From contig CM037460.1 in NCBI GenBank assembly GCA_021014325.1, positions 15,233,486-15,297,485 of the forward strand: a stretch of 64,000 bases of DNA, read 5' to 3'. Source of the DNA: Plazaster borealis (Eukaryota > Echinodermata > Asteroidea > Forcipulatida > Labidiasteridae). The translations under genes were made by a program, and so were the position numbers. The notes under the pieces are model-generated. The model was not told the origin of the DNA and did no database searches. It saw only the letters and a list, made by a program, of their open reading frames with translations. Positions 46,220 to 58,355 of this stretch are shown here, piece by piece (the first letter of the stretch is position 1; each line of letters starts with the position of its first letter).

Positions 46220-46340
46220 ATGGAGCTTTTGGGGTTTCTGAGGGAAAAGGGGGTGTTCCTAATGCACATGGTTATTAAGACTAGTTTGTGGGTTAGAAAT
46301 TGGAATTCTACTTCTATGTGGAACTGAACTAAATGATTCA

Positions 46341-46384
46341 GATATAATAGATGTTAAATTTGCAAATTTAACATCTATTATATC
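46341..46384. repeat. Perfect 44-bp palindrome
   Basis: 22-bp arms with no spacer and no mismatch; the left arm starts GATATAATAGATGTTAAAT and the centre is TTTGCAAA (axis between 46362 and 46363). It can extrude as a cruciform. It immediately precedes a composite SINE. Confidence 0.95.
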
Positions 46385-46397
46385 GTTGCGGTACCCG

Positions 46398-46612
46398 CTG
46401 CCAAAACATAGGATTCGAACTGCCTCTAGCTACCGGGCAATCTTGGTAGTCTAGTTGGTAAGACTCTGCTCTAGAATTGCAAGGGTCGTGGGTTCGAATC
46501 CCACCCGAGTAATATGCCTGTGATATTTTTCACAGGACTCGGGAAAGTACTGAGTATACAGTGCTAACAAACATCGGTGTATGGGTAAAAACCAAAAATA
46601 AATAAATGATTC
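46398..46612 (+). mobile_element. Composite tRNA-derived SINE, family 3
   Basis: The plus-strand head at 46441-46512 has a perfect D-stem (GTCT...AGAC), and a perfect T-stem/loop (GTGGG TTCGAAT CCCAC). The anticodon stem is poor, so it is not a working tRNA. The body has a CCTGTGA/TCACAGG hairpin (46516-46535), GGACTCGGGAAAGTACTGAG, and a polyA-rich tail (AAAAATAAATAAATG). Just upstream, GGATTCGAACTGCCTC is a T-arm in the opposite orientation, giving a head-to-head arrangement. Confidence 0.75.
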
Positions 46613-48107
46613 CGGTTGTACATACACTGAAACAATTCCATGTGCTTGACTTTCAGATGTATACCACTGACAGGGGCATTGTACGGCACATTATGTACAT
46701 GTACATGTATTTAAACGTACTCTACATAGATACATGTTTGTGTACGTTTATAACACTGTATTGCCATTGACTTCAGCTGTCTCTTAAAAAAATTACACCC
46801 AATTTGGCGCAGATGTTTCAGTTGTAGCTCAATTTGTTTGGGGAAAAAATGTGTGTGACGTGGTAATTTTGTGTTGGATTGGATGGTCTGTTTATACTGT
46901 TCTCTCAACACGGAATGCCATCGTGAAAATGAAATATAGCTTATGCTGGAACATCTGTGCCCCACTTAGAAACTGTGAATCTCAAATGATAATTTCATTT
47001 GTCTGCAGCCAATTATGTGAGAAATATACTTGGTAACGTCTTGAACCAAGGCTAATATTATGTGAAGATTGTCAGCGCTTCATAAACAAACAAATTGTTT
47101 TTAATTATTTGTTGTTTTTCAAACCCATTAAATTTGTATCAGTAAAAAAGTACTATGTATAGAAAGATTTTCAAAATTTGTCTCTAAGTGTAAGTTTTTC
47201 ATACATTACTGGATTTGTCAGTAGTTATACCTTACAATGAAAGAAACTAATTGGGTAACACGTCATATGAATTACTGAAAAAGAGAATATCTGAATCAAA
47301 CAAACAGTTTTGAACAATGTGCAGCAAGTTGACAAAATGGCGGCAAGTGGATGCAATGTTGCGCTTTCATTGTCTCGCTCTCTGAAACGATACTAAACTC
47401 TTTTCTGTACTATGATGTTAAATGTGTAACTAGCCTGTGTATATTTGTGTACAAAACAATAGTAGTTTACAATCTACTCCTAACATTAATTATTTATAAT
47501 TCTATTGTGAACAGAACTGTTTGCTATATAGCTTAATGTGCTAACCAACCCAAACATTGTACAGTATACTTGTATTATCACCACTGCATTGTGCCTCCTT
47601 AGATTTTTTGCTTACATACGTATAATGTACAAAGTAAATTATAAAATGCTTGTAACATTGGATCACAGCATTGTGTAAAAAAAAATAACGGTGTATGGTG
47701 CAACTTTATGAAGAAGAGTTGTAATGTTGAAGAAGTTCACAGACAAGGGTTGTTTAAATACATGAATAGCAGATGATACTAATAAGGGAGAGTCTAAAAA
47801 GTCGGAAAGGTTGGAATGTTCTAATTGTCTTGGATAAGACTTCCAGCGCGTGCTCATGGACCGTTCCATTGGACCACCGGAACGTTCCATTATGCTAATG
47901 CACGTATTCACTTGTGTATAGGATTGTTCCTGTACTTTGGCACAGTGATGCAGTCCAGCGGAACGTTCTGGCAGTCCAAAGAATTGCGGGCGTGTGCCTG
48001 TGGTAACATTCTTTTGGGCCTAAAACGTAGCGGACTTTTGAGACGCTCCCTAAACAAATACAGTTGCTCGGCAGAAAGTTTGGTCATGTGTTACATTAAC
48101 ATATCAC

Positions 48108-48187
48108 ATGACACTTATGGCGGGAAACCAACACTTTTTCTAAGCAAATGACACTTATGGCGGGAAACCAACACTTTTTCTAAGCAA
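48108..48187 (+). repeat. Exact 40-bp tandem duplication
   Basis: The unit ATGACACTTATGGCGGGAAA plus CCAACACTTTTTCTAAGCAA occurs twice without differences (48108 and 48148). Recent duplication or an assembly artefact. Confidence 0.92.
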
Positions 48188-48883
48188 AATTCTTTGAGAT
48201 CAGCAATTTTTTGGGAGCAAATGTCGGCTCTGTGGGAGGGTGACAGTCAAAGAGATGGCCCAGAACTTGTTCCCACTGTTGACTTCTTAAGTTAATGGGT
48301 TAAATCTAAAGGATCAACCTACCAGTTAGACTATTGAGTGAAGTGATTTCGTTTGTCATAGCTGTAGCTCAAGAAATGTTAACTTTAATCCAGGCCCGTT
48401 TTCCATGAACTGTGGTTACTACTGGTTTACAACTTCACAACTTCTCAAAGCAAACCTTTGTGAGGAACCTTTCTTTGACTCTAACACAACCACATGCCAT
48501 TTTGGCTGGTAACCCTGTTCTGCTGACCCAGTGCATATTAGTATGCAAACATTCTCTGTGAAATTAAAGATGTAATTTTTTGCGTTAGCAATTTGAATGT
48601 TCACACTTTGATTTGCCTTTTCACCGATGTGGTTTTTACATACAGTGCTTTATATAACTACATGTGGGTCTTCATCAATGAAGAGTAAACCGAAATTGGC
48701 AACAATTTTAAACCATAAATTATGTGTACATTTTTGGTGAAGGCTTTACACTTGCATGTATACTTTAACAAATCTAGTGATATTAGGGGTACATCAAGAT
48801 AGTTCCCACTTGAGTGTAAAGTCGGCCATCTTTACGTGCAATTATATATAATTTTTTGAACGCACAGTCTGCATTTTATGTAA

Positions 48884-49114
48884 ATGATACTTGCGGCACC
48901 ACGAATTATCAAATTCGTTGCAAGATTGGTCAGTGAACCACTTGGCTACGAAGAAAAATTAGAATGCTTGAAGCAGCTCAAAGCCAAAACCCAGGTTGCC
49001 TGTAAAGATGACATCTATTGGGAGCTATCTAAACAGCCCTCACTTACCCATCACACAGCTCCTCTGTCTGCCATTTTTGAGGCCGAATTGCGAAAAATGT
49101 ATGACTCCCGATAG
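48884..49114 (+). CDS. Uncharacterised 76-codon open frame, weak gene candidate
   Basis: The translation looks more protein-like than other frames here: a basic/hydrophobic start, a stretch rich in E, K and L (GYEEKLECLKQLKAK) that could be helical, and an acidic/basic end (EAELRKMYDSR) before a stop. A TAA lies immediately upstream of the ATG, and the start context is poor (T at -3). No convincing splice acceptor was found, though CAG at 48919-48921 could admit an exon starting inside. No domain or homologue recognised. It may be a terminal exon, a small protein or chance. Confidence 0.2.
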   Translation: MILAAPRIIKFVARLVSEPLGYEEKLECLKQLKAKTQVACKDDIYWELSKQPSLTHHTAPLSAIFEAELRKMYDSR

Positions 49115-52100
49115 TGGCTCCAACTACTTGTAATATGAGAACATACATTTATTAGCTTTACACTTAGAAATGGCACTGGCGGAGGGTGATTATCTCAGTC
49201 GTTTTTTAGGAGCTCAAATACATTCCTTAGAGAATTTGGCCTACTGTGTTGTTATTGATGTCATCATTATCTTCATGAAGTTTGTAAAATGATATCGGCT
49301 TAAAATTTCAATGGTTTGTTTCAGTTTGAAACTCATAATCGCTTCAAGTAAAAAAAATGTGATTCAAACAGTTCAGTAATGATTTATATTCAAAGGTGAA
49401 TGTCCCTCAAGAATGTTATTGAGATTAACATAGAAATATGGTACCACTATCTGTTGAAATGTTATTAAGCATCCATTTTAGATCACCCGTAGATTTATTG
49501 TACGCTGTTAACTCACCCAGTGCTTTCAGATCATTGCCAAATCTTTTTTATGTGGGGATGGGTAGGGTATAAAGGGATGAGGTTGGGACTGAAGGGGATT
49601 GTGAGTTATGGGGGGTGGGGGTTAGAGCTGTAAGACTATGTAAATTAGAATTCACAAATGGCTTATCGAGCAGAATCTCAAATGTTGCATTCATGAATCG
49701 TAATTTCCTTTGGATAATTTGTACTCGTGCCACAGTTCATTTGAGTTTGGGTTGAGCTTGTAAAACAAGAAGACAGGTTTTGAGTAGGAACACACACCCC
49801 TCACTCCCCCCCCCCCCCATCAAAATCATATTAAGTCATGCCCATTGGCAGTGGGGAAAATTGGGGGGGGGGGAATAATTCATGCAGAATTTTTCCTCAA
49901 CATTCTCAGTGGCTGAGCATGGGGTTAAAAGCCCACCTTTTTCCATAGAATCCATTGGTTTGCTATCCAGGAGAGGTGCACTGACCTAGGAATTAATATT
50001 CTTGAGCAGTACTCTTCAAGAATGCTCAACGTAACAGACCTGACAAGATGCAATAACACTTTGATGCCTCATTTGTAAGAAGGGCCTTCTGTTTTTGACT
50101 CAAGTGCGAGGAGAAAAATTAACCTTCCCAGAAGCCCCTGATTCAGTTAGCATCTTGGAAACAGCAGTCAGGAATGGTGCACTGCCCCTGCCTTAATGTC
50201 ATCGACAGGGGGCATAGCAAAGAGATTTTCTTGCTCACAGGTTTTCTCTTATCGAGGTCGGGAGGGGAGCGGAATCGGAGGTTGCAATAAAAGAGGATGA
50301 CAACAAACAAGATCTCAGACTTGAGAAGAACAATTTTGGGTCCAAACTAATGTTGGCTGAACAAAAAATAAAGTTGAAGGCCCTTGTAGCTTGCGATTAT
50401 GATCAGCCTCCCCCAAGTCTATGTGGGTGTGTGTTTTGTCAGCGATAGTGCTACCGATCCAACTAATTGCTCTGCTGAGGGTTTGTCGCTTCGCATGTTT
50501 AATGAGATTGTTAACAAGCACGCCCCTGGCGATCTGAGTTTACATATCAAATTAAACAATATACCGGTAGGAAATACACATGTGAGCGTCATTTGGTGTA
50601 TGTCTGGCCATTATGTGTTCACAGACAACACTCCAAATGTCTGCCTCGTTTGAACTCTGACACACCATGACCTTTGACTTTTTGATGTGTGATGTCATGT
50701 GTCAACTATTGCCACTTGTTTCTGATATCTGGATCGAAGGCCTCCGGTGCCAACTCCAGGCATCCGTCTCATTTTCCTCTCAATAGGTAACTTTTTTGGT
50801 GAAATTTCAGATTCAAATTGCCGTTCATTAGACAGGGGAGAAAATGGATTTGTTTTTAGAACTGTCACTTGAAAAGAGTTAAATTTTACGCTTGCGGAAT
50901 CTTGTTACAGCAATTGGTAAGATGAGATTGTAAAAAGATACCCCACCCAAGATGTTTGTCATCTTCTCTGCAACTCCGGACTGAGGTTCTATCCGCAAGA
51001 CGGGGCCCCCGGTAACTCACTCGTGTTGCCCCAGCAGCACTCGTATTTCAAGTACCCTTACAGTATATCAGTGGCATGTGTCAAATAGTGGTTTGATTTG
51101 GGACGTACGTTCTTGCAAGTCAGCCCTGGGTTCTCTAAAAGCAAACTAGGAATTGTGATATTCTTGGGAGTAGTATTTGAAAATTATTTTGATATTTTGT
51201 TTGGGGGGTGGTGCTAGTTTGTGGTGCCATATTATTTAATTGAGAAAATTGAAACTAGATTGCCAAATATTTAGTGTAATATTAACTGTATTGGTTGAAG
51301 AAAAACCTTTGGTTGTGCAAGTGAAAAGGGAAGCGTTGTGGATGTAAAGTTAACTAAGTTAAATTAACAGTGTGTAAATTATGTGTTATATACAGTAAAT
51401 AGTAAGATATTAACGGACTGTAGTTGTATGATAACTTATTTATGATCTTATTTAATTGGGACTTTCTGACACTAGGTGGCAGCAGATATGCCAAATAATC
51501 ATACGTAATTTGAGCTTGCGCACAATTCTGATATTTCTGCTGCCGCTTAGCAACTCATCGTCTCCCGTTGTACCATCAAGATGCCTACATTGATTCATGT
51601 GTGTGGAGATGATCCTTAATATTTTTAATATCATAATTCATAGCTAAAGTAATATCTTTCTATAAGAAATATCCACTAAGTATATAGTCTTAATGTTGTC
51701 AAATCTCAACCTTGTGTGCTACTGTGTTAATAATTGCTATATTATGTGATCATCTTAAAATCCACATCCAGAATAGTATACAGAGCAGTACAGTGATGGC
51801 TCTGTTGATTATATGCCATTCTGTACACTTTCTGGAAGTAATCAATTTCTTTTTATTTGCTATTTATTGCATTATATGTATACTGATCTGTCATGATCCA
51901 ACTTCCGAAGCTGGTTGTGATTCATATGTATTATGAGAAGCATGTACCTACAGGGTTTTGTATCACTTAAGCTACTAGCAGTGTTTAAGATGCACAAGGT
52001 TGTGTCTGTAAATTCCACCTGAATGTCATGCACAATTTAGCAGTATAACTGAATTGTAATAATGTTCAATTGAGTGTCTTACTTGTAGTCCCCTTAAAGC

Positions 52101-52200
52101 CCACAGTGTCTGTGATGGTCCCTGAAGTGTGACAAACTGCTGTTGTTGTGGTGACACTGCTTTAATGTGTATGTTGTGGTCCACACTTTTGTCAGGTTTG
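49115..52200. other. Repeat-poor non-coding stretch
   Basis: Only homopolymer runs (C at 49807-49818, G at 49863-49872) and ordinary sequence. Blocks near 49.98-50.25 and 50.94-51.07 kb are of mixed composition and could be conserved non-coding DNA. The 84-codon frame at 50399-50653 has no recognised domain. Confidence 0.4.
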
Positions 52201-52219
52201 TATGTGATTGTCTGGTAAT

Positions 52220-52360
52220 AAAAAGGTCCAAGGTCCTTACTGCAAAAAAAAAGGTCCAAGGTCCTTACTGCAAAACTCTGCTTCCAACACTACACCCAAG
52301 GCTTACATTACAGGCTGCAGAGGCTGCAGAATGTACAGTTCTGCAGAGGCTGCAGAATGT
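52220..52360 (+). repeat. Two short tandem duplications
   Basis: AAGGTCCAAGGTCCTTACTG occurs twice about 30 bp apart (52225, 52254), itself a near-palindrome of AAGGTCC. Then GAGGCTGCAGAATGT occurs twice (52319, 52345). Local slippage-type repeats. Confidence 0.8.
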
Positions 52361-53659
52361 TTCTATTTTCATCAAATACTCTACCTTTGAGATTGTGTGA
52401 AACTTGGCAAACCACCATATTAAAAAATAAACACTTTCTTTTACAGTTCAAAAAAAACCCACCCTAATATTTCCTCCTGCAGAGTAAATTAAACATATTT
52501 AGTATCCAATTTCCTACTCACTATGGATCTATGATTGACAGATTTTGCCAAACAGCCTTGGGGCCCTTGTCAAAAAAAATAACTGTCTGCTGGAATTAGG
52601 CAGGCAGAATGGCCCAAGATCCCCATCAGGAATGACCCATGTTGTCAAAATATGACTGCTAGGAGTTTGGAGCAAATTCCCTTGGAATGAATTGCCTAAC
52701 CTGCTTGAGTCAACAAAATGGGTACTTGATAGCAGCTGTGATCCGTTCAAGCATGACTGCCTTCGCCTTGATCACAGCGTGTCAATGCATTGACCATGGA
52801 TGTCACTACATGGTAATAAAAGCCACTGTTTTCCCCCACAGTGGGGCAGTTAGCACCATGGGCATTGCTAGACCGCTGACTTGTAGGTCCTTGCTCTGCC
52901 CATACCTATTCTGCATACTCATACTAATTTTGAGGTAGTTGGTGTATTTTGTCATGCAGATGTACATGTATATGTACAGAGCAAACTTGGCATTTGGTTC
53001 TTGCGCAAGACTGTTGGATTGAAGACTTTGGGGTTACTGCTCTCTGTGCAAATACAATTATATACGTTGTATGATTTGTTGAAGGTTTGCATTCTCGCAG
53101 GTGAACGACAGAGTAATTGTGGAGTTGTTTGACACCCTTGAGTGTTCCTGGACAATCTTGGATACCAATCCATACTCATTTCCACAGAACATACTTGGTA
53201 GATGTGCACTCTGCAGACTAAACCAACCATAATAATATAAGTAACATTCAGCATTTGGGTCCCTGATTAATATTTGACATTGCAGTCTGCAGGTTGTTGT
53301 GCATAATATATGAGGTAGATTTCAAGCAGAATTTTTTTTACAGAATATGGAGTTGTCAGCTATCATAGTGGTTCTTGAATAATGTGTGACGGGTTGAGAT
53401 GGGCTGACATGTCCTCCATCTGCAGTCTGTATAGTTTTGACACAGAGGTTTTTACCAATTGGCAAATTGCGTTTCATTCTGCAGCTTTCAGTACAGTTAA
53501 TATGCTTCCGGCTCCAGTAAGGCAATTTTATAGCAGTATACCACAGAACAGTTGGTCTGTATGTTTTGTTCTTAAAAATATTCTCATATCAGCAGCGATA
53601 TTTCGGTTTTCCGATTAATTTGATATTACCAGTATCTATAACTAATGGAAAACTGCATC
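52361..53659. other. Unassigned non-coding DNA
   Basis: No transposon ends, tRNA heads or exons recognised. Confidence 0.45.
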
Positions 53660-54012
53660 TTAAAGGGTGTGTACAACATTGGTAAGGTTGAAAATATAAA
53701 TGTTCACAGACTTGCACATAACTTACATGGTATAAAGATGGTCATAGTGGAAAACTTCCCTTGAAATAGTTTTGCTTGAAAGGCTATAGTTTCTAGGAAA
53801 TGAGTAAAACAATTAGTCTTTATCACTGGTGATAAAATCCGATGTTTGAAATCAGTGAAAATATATAATGGGGTTTTTCACTGTTTTCTCATGACTCTGA
53901 AGACCGATTTAAACTTTCACAGGTTTGTTATATCATGTAGGCCTATATGTTGGGTCACATCAAGTGTGGATACTGGTCTTTGACAATTACCAATGTTGTA
54001 CATTTGCTTTAA
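53660..54012 (+). mobile_element. Family-C MITE, copy 3
   Basis: TTAA edges; termini AGGGTGTGTACAACATTGG and CCAATGTTGTACATTTGC. Nearly collinear with copy 2, with the same TTATCACTGGTGATAA centre and small indels. Confidence 0.92.
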
Positions 54013-54769
54013 GGTAAATTGACATATTATTCAGAAATGCTGGAATGTTAATAGGGAAAGAAGCGCCATCACCGATGATAAATCTTGGTTGCACCATGTT
54101 GGGAGTCATGCGCATTCCTGTGTGTGGTGAGACTTGCACGATATCTTGACATGCAATTCGACTCCCAAAATGGTTGGACATAAGTACATGTAGATAATAG
54201 CCGGTGTTGACGTCAGTGCAGGGGTCAATTGAAACCCTTTTGTTTTACTGCTACACCTCATGGTAGAAGGGCAAAGTTATCAAGACACATCATTTGTCAT
54301 TTACTGTATATGATTAACGTTGTATGCATGCATGCAATCCATCCTCCGTACTCAACTAATTGATTTTGTTAAAAGTTAATTTATTCATGATAACTTTCAT
54401 TCCATTATTTATACTGTATTGACTTGAACATTGTATTTCTTATTATTAATGTCAGTCCTTATCTCTTTCCACATTTGTCATCACTTCATTGAATGAATAA
54501 ATTATCCTCTATATGAAGAAAAAACACAGCTGCTGTTGTTTTATGATTAATATGTGCACTTTTAGTGCAAGGGTGTTTCCATGGAAACTGTTCCCAGGGA
54601 GGTGCTGGAACATTGGAAATGGTCATCAGGATCAATCATAGTTGACAATGAAGTTATCTAGACGCAGATACCCCCTGTTCAAGTGAATTATATTTTTCCA
54701 CGAAATACTTTAGAGATGAAACCTAGGATTGATAAATATAAAAAAATACTACTATTACTAATAATAATC

Positions 54770-54875
54770 TTAGTGATACGTGGAAGCTGACTGATTGTAA
54801 GGTTCATGCCAGTGCAAATCCTCCAATGAAGTATTTTCGTCTGAAATATTGTCAAGTCAAGAAAAATATATTTGG
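54770..54875 (+). repeat. Dispersed repeat, related to 13.59-13.70 kb
   Basis: GATTGTAAGGTTCATGCCAG, AATCCTCCAATGAA and GTCTGAAATATTGTCAAG align in order with the 13.6-kb copy. Family unknown. Confidence 0.5.
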
Positions 54876-55150
54876 ACACCCCCAAAATCACCGTTGCTTA
54901 TTTCGAATGTATCACAGTAAGCACTTAAAAAATAAATAAATAAACAATAAGCACATAAAATTCCTAACAAACATGAAACCGTTTTTTCACAGCTTGGTAA
55001 TATTTGTTATGTTTCTTGAAACAAGAACATTGGAATTACTTTTCTCTTCCAAAAAACAACGATGTACTTTCCCTTTATGATCTTAATCACTTTTGAAAAC
55101 ATAATGATTAAATTTCAAACCACCTATTAACAACTGCAATGAAGTCACTC

Positions 55151-55506
55151 TTAAAGACACTGGACACCTTTGGTAATTGTCAAAGACCAGTCTTCTCACT
55201 TGGTGTATCTCAACATATGCACAAAATAACAAACCTGTGAAAATTTGAACTCAATTGGTCATCGAAGTTGCGAGATAATAATGGAAGAAAAAACACCCTT
55301 GTCACACGAAGTTGTGTGCTTTCATATGCTTGATTTCATCAAATATTTTACTGAGAAATTACTTTTTCTCAAAAACGACGTTACTTCAGAGGGAGCCGTT
55401 TCTCACAATGTTTTATACTATTAACAGCTCTCCATTGATCGTTACCAAGTAAGTTTTTATGCTAACAATTATTTTGAGTAATTACCAATAGTGTCCATGC
55501 CTTTAA
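55151..55506 (+). mobile_element. Family-A MITE, copy 7 (apex lost)
   Basis: TTAA edges; termini AGACACTGGACACCTTTGG and CCAATAGTGTCCATGCC. Class-3 subgroup by its arms (CACACGAAGTTGTGTG, GGGAGCCG), but the apex is reduced to TGCTTGATTTCATC: one palindrome arm has been deleted. Confidence 0.92.
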
Positions 55507-55691
55507 TGTATTGCATCCTTATTTCCTCATAACGAAAGAAAAATTACTTGAAATGCATAACAAACCATGCAAAACAAAAACAGGGGTAAATTACCATAAG
55601 CACAAGAATAATTCGTAGAGCAGGCCTAAATAGTCATTTTGGTTTGATAGATATAACATTATGGACATACCATTTTGACAGATATCATATT

Positions 55692-56077
55692 TTAAAGGCA
55701 GTGGACACTATTGGTAATTACTCAAAATAATTATTAGCACAAAACCTTACTTGGTATCAAGTAATGGGGAGAGGTTGGTAGTATAAAACATTGTGAGAAA
55801 CGGCTCCCTCTGAAGTGGAGTAGTTTTCGAGAAAGAAGTAATTTTCCACGAATTTGATTTCGAGACCGCAAGTTTAGAACTTGAGGTCTCGAAATCAAGC
55901 ATCTGAAAGCACACAACTTCGTGTGACAAGGGTGTTTTTTCTTTCATAGTTATCTTGCAACTCCGACGACCGATCGAGCTCAAATTTTCACAGGTTTGTT
56001 ATTTTATGCATATGTTGAGATACACCAAGTGAGAAGACTGGTCTTTGACAATTACCAATAGTGTACACTGTCTTTAA
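55692..56077 (-). mobile_element. Family-A MITE, copy 8 (class-3 apex)
   Basis: TTAA edges; terminus AGGCAGTGGACACTATTGG. The apex at 55855-55896 has GATTTCGAGACC and GGTCTCGAAATC arms around a short loop, the same palindrome class as copy 1 with a longer inner part. Confidence 0.92.
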
Positions 56078-56371
56078 GAAGAAAGATTCAATTAGGCAAT
56101 GGATTTTGCGTATTTGACTACTACCAATGTCTACACCGAGCTTGAGTTTTCATAATTATAAAGGCCGGGTATACCATCAGGGAAAAATACCGATTTGTAA
56201 GATGAAAAATGTATGTGCAGCTTTGTACTTTTGTAAAAAGGGTGGAAGTTTCAGTAAGATGTTTAGTTATTGTGTTGTCACGCGTTTTTGCTGTTTTTGA
56301 TAACGTTTTTGATAACGTTGATAAGATCATGCATAGGGATATTGACGGAAGGCCAGTGCACTGACTGTGAC

Positions 56372-56737
56372 TGAAAGGCATCGTACACGTTTGGTAACTG
56401 TCAAAGACCAGTGTTCTCATTTGGTGTATCATAACATATGCATAAAATAACAAGCCTGTGAAAAAATGGGCTCAATTGGTCATCGAAGTTGCAAGAAAAT
56501 GATGAAAGAAAAAACACCCAAAAATTGTGTGCTTTCAGATAGGAATAAAAACTTCTTGCAAGAAGTTTTTATTATTTTAGTGAGAAATTACCTCTTTCTC
56601 AAAAACTACGTTACTTCAGAGGGAGTCGTTTCTCACAATGTTTTATACTATCAACAGCTCACCGTTGCTCGTTACCAAGTCAGTTTTTATGCTAATGTAT
56701 ATTTTGAGTAATTACCAAACGTGTACAGTGCCTTTAA
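56372..56737 (+). mobile_element. Family-A MITE, copy 9
   Basis: Left terminus AGGCATCGTACACGTTTGG (TTAA eroded to CTGA), right CCAAACGTGTACAGTGCC then TTAA. Perfect class-1 palindrome at 56544-56573. Confidence 0.92.
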
Positions 56738-57248
56738 GTAGTATCAATACATTCTTCAGTCTTGTCGCTTCTACTGTATAGCACGCAGGACTTGTATTAA
56801 AAGGCTGGCGTGTGTAGGGGCTGGTAAAAGTCGATCTGTAGCTCTTACTATCCATTTATTATTTAAATTTTTAGACAACGCCATCATAACACAAGAGCAC
56901 AAACTTCGGCCAACATGCGAGATATTTGGCGGCGGGGTGACGATGGGTTCTGATCACCCAACCCACCCCAGGTACCAAACAAATAACTTGACGTTTTGAA
57001 GTGTGGTTGTTTGTTTGTTTATTAATTTCGTCACATTCCATACCGCTTTTTTCGCTACCATTTCCCCCAGTTCGACTAGTGCCCATTTCACTTGTCTGAA
57101 AAACGACAATGGGGCCTACTTACTTTAGTACATCGTAGTTAAAACTCAGTATCTTAACATAAGGGCAGAGTATACAATAAGCTTCGAGGGCATTCGTTTA
57201 CAACTCGCAGAAATAAACAAAACTCAAACATTGCTTTACTTTTTATCT

Positions 57249-57643
57249 TTAAAGGCACTGGACAAGTTTGGTAATTATTCAAAATATATCTTAGCATAAA
57301 AACTTACATGGTAACGAGCAACAGAGAGCTGTTGATAGTATAAAACATTGTGAGAAACGACTCCCTCTGAAGTAACGTACTGGTAGTTTTTGAGAAAGAG
57401 GTAATTTCTCACTAAAATATTTGAATCTCAGAAAGACTTCAGGCCTGAAGCCTTTCTCAGGCATCTGAAAGCACACACATTTGTGCATAAAGGGTGTTTT
57501 TTCTTTTATTATTTTCTTGCAACTTCGATGACCATGCAATTGAGCCCAAATTTTCACAGGTTTGTTATTTTATGCATATGTTTGGATACGCCAAGTGAGA
57601 ATACTGGTCTTTGACAATTACCAAACGTGTCTAGTGCCTTTAA
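57249..57643 (-). mobile_element. Family-A MITE, copy 10 (class-2 apex)
   Basis: TTAA edges; termini AGGCACTGGACAAGTTTGG and CCAAACGTGTCTAGTGCC. The apex contains CTTCAGGCCTGAAG (57437-57450), perfect over 14 bp. A small duplication (ACGTACTGGTAG) lies in the right arm. Confidence 0.92.
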
Positions 57644-57836
57644 AGCATGTGCTCCTGCAATCCTGGATTGTTTATTTTGTTGTTTTTCTTCCCTCAATGT
57701 TAAGTTATTTGAAATACTCCTTGCCTTTAACCCTGCGCCATCGGGCTTGACTGAATACTTCTCAGTATTTGTATAGAAGATTGAGGCGCGATGGATGCTG
57801 AATGCGGTATAGACTTCCATGACCTCAATACGATTG

Positions 57837-58023
57837 CAGGCGCGGATCCAGGGGGGGCGTGGGGGGCGCACGCCCCCCCTTTTTCATATAAAAAAAAAAA
57901 ATGAGGGAGAAAAGAAAAAAAGAGGGAGAGAGAGAGAAGGGGGGAGAAATGGGGAAGGGAAGATTTTGCTGCTTGGTATATTTTCACGCCCCCCCCGTTT
58001 GGAAAATCCTGGATCCGCCCCTG
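57837..58023. mobile_element. hAT-like MITE with purine-rich interior
   Basis: Ends CAGGCGCGGATCCAGG and (inverted) CAGGGGCGGATCCAGG match at 15 of 16 positions. GATTG flanks both sides. The interior has a CGCACGCCCCCC block and a GAGA-rich tract (57902-57955). CAGGGGCGG is a common hAT terminus; the full 8-bp duplication expected for hAT was not found. Confidence 0.8.
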
Positions 58024-58341
58024 GATTGGATTACATTCAATCATGCAGGACGAATTTCTCAGTCCTGTAAAGTGTTCGACTTTCTTCAACTTGTCTTTGC
58101 ATAGAGAAACTTGGGAAGCAAGAGCTAGCGACCATCTAAATTGTGACTCTGGACTATACTGCCTGATAGACAACAACTGCCTGGACAACAGGTCATTGGT
58201 TTTAAAGAGATTCTCGATATCAGTCTGCTTCGAATGCAAATGTCAAGAAATAATTTAATCTTCTGGGAAGTATTTGAAGTAATCAAAAGGGCGATATATT
58301 GCAGAGGAAATCCTGTGAACCGTCATTAGTTGCAATCTGCC

Positions 58342-58355
58342 GTTGCTATGGCAAC
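58342..58355. promoter_or_regulatory. RFX X-box-like site
   Basis: GTTGCTATGGCAAC differs at one base from the palindromic X-box GTTGCCATGGCAAC bound by RFX factors. Lies in unique sequence. Binding is inferred from sequence alone. Confidence 0.4.

Noticed and set aside
46441..46512. Functional tRNA gene
   Set aside because: D and T arms are perfect, but the anticodon stem and two acceptor pairs fail, and SINE body and A-rich tail follow.
57727..58239. 170-codon minus-strand frame
   Set aside because: It crosses the hAT-like MITE 57837-58023, whose purine/pyrimidine tract supplies the long S/L/F stretch.
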